NCBI GenBank assembly: GCA_025201765.1
Contig: MU623709.1
Span: forward strand, 1 to 14,744
DNA: 14,744 bases
Direction: 5' to 3'
From: Daldinia sp. FL1419
Taxonomy: Eukaryota; Ascomycota; Sordariomycetes; Xylariales; Hypoxylaceae
Both the position numbers and the translations under genes were made by a program. The notes under the pieces were generated by a model. It was given only the letters and a program-made list of their open reading frames with translations, ran no database searches and was not told where the DNA came from. Shown here in pieces: positions 8,710-14,744 of the stretch; positions within the stretch are counted from its first letter, which is position 1; each line of letters begins with the position of its first letter.

Positions 8710-9959
8710 TAAGGATAATATAGATTATTAGGAATAAAATAATATATATATGCCTTTTTTAAAAATTAATTTCCCTATAAATCCTATATTGTAATTAATA
8801 AATATTAACAGAATAAATACAGAATAAAATTACATTATAAAATAATTATAACATTAATAACGCTAAAATAAATAATTTTCCTAAAATTATTAAAATATAT
8901 AAGAATTATGAATCTAATAAATAAAAGATTAAATATAATAAAAATAATTATTAAATATTATTAATAATCTTTTAATAAGCTTTTTAAAGATTTAAAAATT
9001 TTAAAAAAGTTGTAATAAAACCTTAATAATTAATTTTTGGAACTGCGCCGGAAAAGTATAGCCACGCTTTTTGTGCAATTCCCTATCTTCAATAAACAAA
9101 TTATTTTTATAATATACAATTACACTGGGATTATAATTTCAATATAATATAATATTAAAATATTATATTAAATCTAAAATATTATAATAATTTTTAATAA
9201 AAGAATTAAAATATTTAAAGAAAATTAATAATAAAATAAAATTAAAAAAATAATAAAATACTTATAAATACATAAACTTTTTTTTATTTAATATAATATA
9301 TATATAAAAATAAAATAAGTTTTTTAAAGCAGCACCAAATTATAAATATAATAGGTATAATAATATTATATTATAATATTATAAAATATAAATAAAATAT
9401 ATAAAAAGGATTAAAATTAATTAAGAAAGGTTATGGATTAATAATATTATTTTAAGCCATTTTAAAAAATAAATATAATATTATAATATTAAAAAGAAAA
9501 TTATAAATGTAAAAATAGGTAATAATCTTTTATAAAAATATAAAATTATTTATATATATTTATATTTTATATAAATTATATATATCTTAACCTTTTTTTA
9601 AAATAATCTTTTTATGATATAATAATATTTTTATTATTTATAAAAAAAAATAATAAAATTATTTTAAATTTTATTATTACTTTATATTTAAATTATTATT
9701 ATATTATTTTATAAAATTTAAGTATTATAATATATAAAATATTTTTTTATATTAAAATTTAATTATTTTTATTAAAAGGTAAATTTTAATAAGAATATAA
9801 GGTAAAATCAAAATTATAATAATATAATTTATTTAAATAAACAATAAGTAAATTTTTTTGGAATATAATTCCTATCTAGAATAAATACCAAAAAGATAGA
9901 CCGGATACCTATAATATATTCTAGGTAAATTGGGGTAGTAATAAATAAATAAATAATTA
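8705..9959 (+). repeat. repeat M, main part (right of copia C2)
   Basis: This continues the repeat from 3289. It matches the reverse complement of copy R (13539-14744) throughout, giving an inverted pair of about 1.2 kb. The match at 9042-9100, where M keeps GC-rich words such as CTGCGCCGG, pairs with 14385-14450. The 3' end is an ATAA-type tail (9938-9958) followed by the 16-bp direct repeat. A full unit is about 1.4 kb. A tail plus a long target duplication suggest a LINE or SINE-like element oriented as here. Both strands offer short decayed frames; the + strand frame around 9042-9090 reads LELRRKSIATLFVQF. No family was recognised. Confidence 0.8.
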
Positions 9960-9975
9960 ATTAATTAAAATATCT
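9960..9975. repeat. right 16-bp direct repeat flanking repeat M
   Basis: Exact partner of 3141-3156, directly after the ATAA-type tail of M. Element A internal sequence continues from 9976. Confidence 0.6.
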
Positions 9976-10013
9976 AAAAAAAAAATTTAATAATAAATAT
10001 AATAATCTTAAAA

Positions 10014-10227
10014 TTTCATATTCTTATATATGGTTTTAAATTTAAGATTTTATACTCCCATATCTGGTTCTAAAAATATTCATATTTCACGTTAAATTTG
10101 AATCCTAACAAAAAAAAACAAACAACCTTAAGATTTTATACTCCAATATATAATCTTAAACCCAAAACTTCATACTATTGTACATAATTTTAAAAACATT
10201 TCATACTAATTTAAGATCTCTAGAAGG
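10014..10227 (+). repeat. six degenerate ~30-bp repeats in two blocks of three
   Basis: Units beginning TTTCATA, TTTTATA or similar and carrying ATAT and GGTTYTAAA-like words start at about 10014, 10048, 10078, 10134, 10168 and 10199. Units 1-3 and 4-6 form two blocks offset by about 120 bp, so a three-unit array appears to have been duplicated. Such direct repeats are common in LTR element regulatory regions; function here is unknown. Confidence 0.55.
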
Positions 10228-10380
10228 TAAAAATAACTTCAACACTAAATTTACAAATTAAAATCTATATCCATTATATATAAATAAATAATATTAAGGT
10301 TTCTTTTATTAGTAAAATAATCTTAGGGGAATTTATACTAAGAATTACGCATCTATTACGTATTTATATTTATTATAACA

Positions 10381-10608
10381 CGTACCTATGTTTACAACAC
10401 CACGAGAATCGTTGAAAAAGAGCAATAAACACCAAGATCACGTTGCAATTTTACCCCACCAACAAAACAAACCTTAGGCTTTACCTAAAAATCTTTAACC
10501 CCACCCCCACCAAAGGTTTTGCCTATTACCACTACCTGAAGAGACAATAGCAACTCAGCACCTGAGGAGACAACAACAGCTCAATACCTAAAGACATAAT
10601 AAATAATC
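10381..10608 (+). pseudogene. Pro/Thr-rich broken reading frame in element A
   Basis: In the frame of 10396 the translation includes NTTRIVEKEQ, then after a TAA a run with NFTPPTKQTLGFT, another TAA, then KSLTPPPPKVLPITTT, a TGA, and RDNSNSAPEETTTAQ. Stops are at codons that CAA or CGA would give by C-to-T. The composition and stop pattern suggest a former protein, perhaps a gag-like or disordered segment, but I do not recognise it. Overlap with a 26-bp tandem repeat, which is not a multiple of three, argues against a long conserved frame at the end. Confidence 0.3.
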
Positions 10609-10611
10609 CAA
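10534..10611 (+). repeat. 26-bp tandem repeat, three units
   Basis: Units begin at 10534, 10560 and 10586 with ACCTGAAGAGACAA, ACCTGAGGAGACAA and ACCTAAAGACATAA. The first two are nearly identical and the third is degraded. This is a small minisatellite inside element A. Confidence 0.75.
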
Positions 10612-10851
10612 CAAGCTCCACGAACACCTTAACAAGCTCTGGCAGTCCTTTAACCCTATTAAAAGAGCCCTCAAAATGTTTTCAATATCAATCATCTTAT
10701 AATATAAACAATATTAACCATATTTATCAATTGATTTGAATGAACAAACGAACTAATATAGTTCTTAAAAAGAAAGAATTATTAGATGGGATTATATATA
10801 AAATTATTATATATTTTAAAATAATCAATTGTTATATTTTTGAATAAGGTT

Positions 10852-10889
10852 TGCAAAAATAATTAAACTTTCTCTTAATTATTTTTGCA
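10852..10889. other. perfect 15-bp inverted repeat (stem-loop)
   Basis: TGCAAAAATAATTAA (10852-10866) and its exact reverse complement (10875-10889) flank the 8-base spacer ACTTTCTC. An exact 15-bp stem with its G-C ends intact, in DNA where other repeats have decayed, may be functional or recent. It is not followed by a T run, so a simple terminator is unlikely. Confidence 0.7.
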
Positions 10890-11043
10890 TTTAGGATATA
10901 GATATAAGAGGTTATTAATTCAATTTGATTTAAATAAGAAACAAAAGGAGGATCACAAAAAAAAGCTGATCTTGATACATTTTAAAACGCTCTAAAATTG
11001 TGACCTAACTGGTGTTTGTATAAAGTAAATCATATGATTTTGC

Positions 11044-11056
11044 AAAAAAGAAAAAG
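11044..11056 (+). other. candidate polypurine tract of element A
   Basis: An A/G-only run, AAAAAAGAAAAAG, ends seven bases before the right LTR. It is close to where a polypurine tract belongs, but the seven-base gap and the A-rich background make this tentative. Confidence 0.35.
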
Positions 11057-11063
11057 TTATTAA

Positions 11064-11247
11064 TATGGGAATATTAATTATATGATTTGATAATGGTATA
11101 AAACCCATTTTAATCCTATATATAAATATATATTCTAATCGTACAATCAGAATACGTACTTATCTTTTTACATACCACTTTTTACTGAATTGATCTGAAT
11201 ATCCTCATTTTTACTATTATATGCAATAGTACCTTATCCATCCAATA
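11064..11247 (+). repeat. element A right LTR (184 bp)
   Basis: It pairs with 2911-3094 over its whole length. It starts TATGGG and ends CCAATA, and keeps more C and G than the left LTR (for example ACGTAC at 11154-11159). It is followed by the target duplication TTACT and then by copia C1 RNase H sequence. Confidence 0.85.
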
Positions 11248-11252
11248 TTACT
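11248..11252. repeat. right target-site duplication of element A (TTACT)
   Basis: Partner of TTACC at 2906-2910. The following TTAATTAATATAG continues the copia frame found uninterrupted in C2 near 7690. Confidence 0.75.
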
Positions 11253-11502
11253 TTAATTAATATAGTAATATTAATAAAAAGTAGGTTTAATCTTATATGT
11301 TATAATAATTATTTAATCTAATATTATATTTATTTGTTCAAAATTAATTTAATTTAATTTAAATTTAAATTTAAAATATTATATAATAATTAATTAAATT
11401 ATATAATACTTTTAATATATATAAGGATATATTTTAGAATTAAATGGAAATAATATTTTATTTATTAATAATATGGTTAATTAAAAGAATTTATAAGTAT
11501 AT
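11248..11502 (+). pseudogene. Ty1/copia C1, right part: RT end and start of RNase H
   Basis: It is homologous to C2 7686-7962 and continues C1 from 2910 when element A is removed. Relative to C2 it lacks about 20 bases around 11453, which removes the segment carrying the first RNase H Asp region (EVVNNVLF in C2). It ends where the LTR of copia C3 begins, and no further C1 sequence was found beyond C3. Confidence 0.8.
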
Positions 11503-11631
11503 TGGTGGTTATATGACTTATATGCCTTAATATGACATATTATAATTAAGAAATATTTATATATCTATTATTATATAAAGATAAGTTTCCCACTTATTTT
11601 TCTTAAATAATTTTTTTCTTTAAATAATTAA
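11503..11631 (+). repeat. C3 left LTR
   Basis: It starts TGGTGGTTATATGACT and aligns with 13392 onward; the best match is around 11540-11620, including a TATATAAAG-like run. The 3' boundary is uncertain by a few bases because the two copies diverge after about 11627. Confidence 0.75.
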
Positions 11632-11739
11632 TAATATAAATTAATAAAATTAGAAAAGTTACTATTATAACAATTTAAAAACCTTTATTATAATAATATA
11701 AACAATATTAATACTACATTTTTAATTACTTTTATAATA

Positions 11740-13368
11740 AATAATTATTATTTAACACTATCCAACCTCCAAGACATATATCTTCCCAAATCCCCATCTA
11801 CATCATCATACTCATCTTCAACACCCATCCCTACAATATCTCAACCAAAAAATTCAACATAAATACAAAACCATATCCCATTTAATAATATAAATGCTAT
11901 TCAAGTAGAAAACATAGACATACTCCGCAAAATAAAGGGAAAGAATACACCTGCACCCTACAAAAAGTCAAGGCTTATTATCCAAGGCTATGGCAATCCC
12001 AACAAGAAATCCATTATAACATATGCCCCTACCATCCAAAAGGCAAACCAACACCTCATTTTAACCCTAACTCCAATTTTCTAATATTAAGGTATAAAAA
12101 TTATAATAAAAGATATTATCATAACATATACCCAATTTAAAATACCTATATAATAGATAATATTTATATAATTATTAATAAAATTAAAAAATAAATATTT
12201 TAAAAAAACGCTATTATATATTATTAAATTATTATATAATTTAATTAAATTAAAAATATATTAATTTAAAATTTATTTATATTATTATTAAAAGAAATTT
12301 AATATAAAATTATTAATATTTAATTTATATTTATTAATAATAAATATAATCTTATTTAAAATTATAAATTTTTAAATAAATAATATTTTAAATATTGGTA
12401 TTATAAAATTTTTAATAATAAAAAACAAGATATTTGCCAAAGTCAGGATTAAGGTATACCTTTAGAAGATATTAAATATTAGAATTAAAGATTTTAATAG
12501 TTTGTATTTTATTATTTATAAAGAAAATTATGGTATAATTATTATATAAAAAGGATAAATTAAAAAATTTGAATAATTAGATGTAAAATTATTAGATATA
12601 ATTAAAAGATTTATATAATAATAGGTACAAAGAACGTACATTTCTTTTATTTATTAATTTAAAGTAGTTTTTAATTATTTAATAATAATTTAACATTTCA
12701 AACCAGATCTAAAAGAAATAAAGGTTTTTAATATCCAAATCAAATAATAAATAAATAATTAAATATAAAAACTTAATTATATTAACTTAAATCCCCAAAA
12801 TTTATACTTATATATTTCCATTAATAATTTATTTATAAATAATAAAATCCTAAATTTACAAATTAATTATATTATTATATTAAATAATAAAAAATTAATT
12901 AATCAAAATAATAAAATTTAGATTATTAATAATATTATTTATTAATTATTTATCAAATATAAATACATTATTTAAAATATATTTATTAATGAAATCTACA
13001 AAATAATCCAAAATTTCAATATTAAATATATTATTTATTATATAATTAATATTATTTTAAAACATTTTTTATTATTTAAAATTCTATTAATTTTATATAT
13101 TAATTCCTTCTTTTTATATTAATACCTTATTTAAATAAGCAATATTAATAAAAAGAAGTTAATAATTAATCTAATAACCTTACAACAATTATATAAAAAC
13201 TAGGAGATTAATAATATCTAATAAATCTACAATATATATAATCTTATAAATATTATAATAAAGATATCTTTAAATAAAATTATGCAAATATTAGTAAAGA
13301 ATAATTAAATTAATTTATAATTAGAAGGATAGGTAAAACAAAAATTAAATATTAGATTTATAATATAA
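11740..13368 (+). pseudogene. C3 reverse transcriptase and RNase H
   Basis: A single frame of about 1.6 kb runs to TAA 13366-13368 without a frameshift, though with many RIP-type stops. The best-preserved part, about 11880-12075, reads IKGKNTPAPYKKSRLIIQGY and then SIITYAPTIQKANQHLILTL, matching the KSRLVVQ-x-Y ... SPTIQR-x-SQRLIL-x-L start of fungal copia RTs. The catalytic QTDDT segment at 12373-12387 has become stop-I-N-N-I, so both Asp codons are lost. The C-terminal part has AQRAYIxS-like QRTYISFIY near 12630 and a degraded RNase H with QNLYLYIS near 12800. Dead by stops and active-site loss. The first 300 or so bases are GC-richer than the rest. Confidence 0.88.
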
Positions 13369-13391
13369 TTGCAAAATAAAAATAAAATAAA

Positions 13392-13520
13392 TAATAATTA
13401 TATAATTTACATACCTTAATATAATATATTATAATTAAAAATATTTATATATCTATTATTATATAAAGATAGGTTTTTCATTTATTTTTTTTAAATAATT
13501 TTCTTCTTTAAACAATTTCA
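13392..13520 (+). repeat. C3 right LTR
   Basis: It begins TAATAATTATATAA, equal to the left LTR start with G changed to A, and ends AACAATTTCA. It follows the end of C3 pol by about 23 bases, a stretch rich in A that may be the decayed polypurine tract. Confidence 0.75.
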
Positions 13521-13538
13521 ATATACCAATCTCACCCC

Positions 13539-14744
13539 TATTATTATTTATTTTTATTTATTACTACCCCGATTTACCTAAAATATATTACAAGTATCCG
13601 GTCCATCTTTTGATATTTATTCCAAGTAGGAACTGTGTTCCAGAAAAAATCTACCCACTACCTATCCAAATAAATTATATTATTATAACTTTAACTTTAT
13701 TTTATATTTTTATTAAAATTTACCTTTTAATAAAAATAATTAAACCTTAATATAAAAAAACATTTTATACGTTATAATACCTAAACTTCATAAAATAATA
13801 TAGTGGTGGCTTAGGTATGGAATAATAATAAAATCTAAAATGATTTTATTATTTTTTTTAATAATTAATAAAAATATTATTACATTGCAAAGAGATTATT
13901 CCAGAAGAAGGCCAGGGTATATATAATTTATATAAGGTATAAATATATGTAAATAATCTTATATCTTTATAAAAAACTATTATTCATTTTTACTTTTATA
14001 ACCCTCTTTTCAACACCACAATATTATATTTATTTTCCAAAATGGTTCAAAATAATACTACTAACTTATAATCTTTCCCAATTAATTTCAATCCTTTTTA
14101 TATACCTTACTTATACTTTACAATATTATAATATAATATTATTATATCTATTATATTCATAATCCAATATCATTTTAAAAAACCTATTTTATTTTTATAT
14201 ATATATTATATTAAAAATATATATATATATATATTTATAAATATTCTATTATTTTTTTAATTTTATTTTATTATTAATCTTCTTTAAATATTTTAATCTT
14301 TTTATTAAAAATTATTATAATATTTTAATATTATATTATATTAAAATTATAATCTTAATATAATTATATATTATAAAAATAATTTGTTTATTAAAGATGG
14401 AGAATTACACAAAAAATGTGGTTATACCTTTTTAATATAATTCTGGAAATTAATTATTAAAATTTTATTATAACTTTTCCAAAATTTTTAAACCTTTAAA
14501 AAATTTATTAAAAAATTATTAATAATATTTAATAATTATTTTTATTATACTTAATCTTTTATTTATTAAGTTTATACCTCTTATATATTTTATTAATTTT
14601 AAACAAATTATTTATTTTAACATCACTAATATTATAATTATTTTATAATATAATTTTATTTTATACCTAATCTATTAATATTTATTAATTATAATATAGG
14701 ATTTATAAAGGAATTAATTTTAAAAAGAAATATATATATATTAC
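13539..14744 (-). repeat. dispersed repeat M family, copy R (cut by window end)
   Basis: This is the inverted partner of 8737-9959, beginning with the ATAA-type tail (13539-13563 on this strand TATTATT...) and running to the window edge. The last 68 bases also match 323-394 in copy L directly, so the remaining ~180 bases presumably lie beyond the window. On the + strand an ATG at 14042 opens MVQNNTTNL followed by a stop and SFPINFNPFYIPY. Copy M has the same frame on its minus strand with ATGGCT. This could be a remnant protein antisense to the inferred element direction, or chance. No family was recognised. Confidence 0.8.

Larger units (their letters stand above)
9976..11063 (+). other. element A internal region
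   Basis: This is the bulk of the sequence between the LTRs of element A once M and C2 are removed. It is less AT-rich than its surroundings, especially 10330-10690, and has no partner in the window. It holds six degenerate ~30-bp repeats (10014-10227), a Pro/Thr-rich broken reading frame (10381-10608), a 26-bp tandem repeat (10534-10611), a perfect 15-bp stem-loop (10852-10889), and a purine run before the right LTR. No gag, protease, integrase or RT was recognised, which supports a non-autonomous element. Confidence 0.6.
2911..11247 (+). mobile_element. LTR element A with nested insertions
   Basis: Two direct repeats of exactly 184 bp bound this element. They start TG (TA in the right copy) and end ACA (ATA in the right copy), flanked by TTACC and TTACT. 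Sequence on the far left (C1 RT, ending 2910) and far right (C1 RNase H, from 11248) joins into one copia frame, so A inserted into C1. Removing the nested repeat M with C2 leaves about 1.1 kb of internal sequence and a total of about 1.5 kb. No gag or pol similarity was recognised inside, so it looks like a short non-autonomous LTR retrotransposon. Plus orientation is inferred from a purine run just before the right LTR. Confidence 0.75.
11503..13520 (+). mobile_element. Ty1/copia C3, internally deleted
   Basis: Two ~129-bp direct repeats (11503-~11631 and 13392-13520) flank a body that contains only the RT and RNase H part of pol. Gag, protease and integrase are absent, so about 3 kb has been lost between the left LTR and about 11740. 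Its LTR and protein differ from those of C1/C2, so it is a different copia lineage. The flanking five bases (TATAT at 11498-11502, ATATA at 13521-13525) do not form a clean duplication. Confidence 0.8.

Noticed and set aside
10014..10227. CRISPR-like array
   Set aside because: Units are degenerate, spacing is irregular, there are no conserved repeats with unique spacers, and the context is a eukaryotic retroelement.
14042..14200. MVQNNTTNL frame in repeat R as a gene
   Set aside because: It meets a stop after nine codons, has no recognised family, and runs against the inferred direction of the repeat; it is noted only within the repeat entry.
1..14744. Mitochondrial or bacterial AT-rich genome
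   Set aside because: Several Ty1/copia elements, a LINE tail and RIP-type transitions point to a nuclear fungal isochore; no mitochondrial genes or tRNAs are seen.

Overview
This window is extremely AT-rich, non-genic nuclear DNA that looks like an AT-rich isochore of a filamentous ascomycete (Pezizomycotina). I found no intact host gene. Every interpretable stretch is a decayed retrotransposon: three Ty1/copia bodies, one LINE 3' end, a short LTR element without pol, and three copies of a ~1.4 kb dispersed repeat. Paralogous copies differ almost entirely by C/T and G/A transitions, and premature stops sit where CAA, CAG, CGA or TGG codons are expected. That is the signature of repeat-induced point mutation (RIP). 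Genus or species cannot be told from this.

Layout, left to right. 1-322: nothing recognised. 323-577: fragment L of the dispersed repeat, on the minus strand. 578-1096: 3' end of a LINE on the minus strand, with the C-terminal CxCG..T..H....C knuckle and tail. 1093-2910: copia C1, left part (integrase end and reverse transcriptase). 2911-11247: LTR element A, inserted in C1, with 184-bp LTRs and target duplication TTACC/TTACT. Inside A lies repeat M (3157-9959), flanked by a 16-bp direct repeat. Inside M lies a complete copia, C2 (3290-8704), with 152-bp LTRs and target duplication ATATA. 11248-11502: C1 resumes in RNase H. 11503-13520: a third, different copia (C3) reduced to LTRs plus RT/RNase H. 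13539-14744: repeat copy R, inverted relative to M and cut by the window end.

So at least four insertions are stacked: C1, then A, then M, then C2. Copy L gives the unoccupied version of the C2 insertion site, which confirms that junction.

The most striking signal is in C2, the innermost and therefore youngest element. Its left half is almost free of G on the + strand (407 consecutive bases with none at 5716-6122). The far right of the element is almost free of C (two C in 576 bases at 7923-8498). The mutations were therefore laid down strand-specifically in long tracts that switch polarity inside one element. I see no evidence for a new functional system; the interest lies in the mutational pattern and the nested history.
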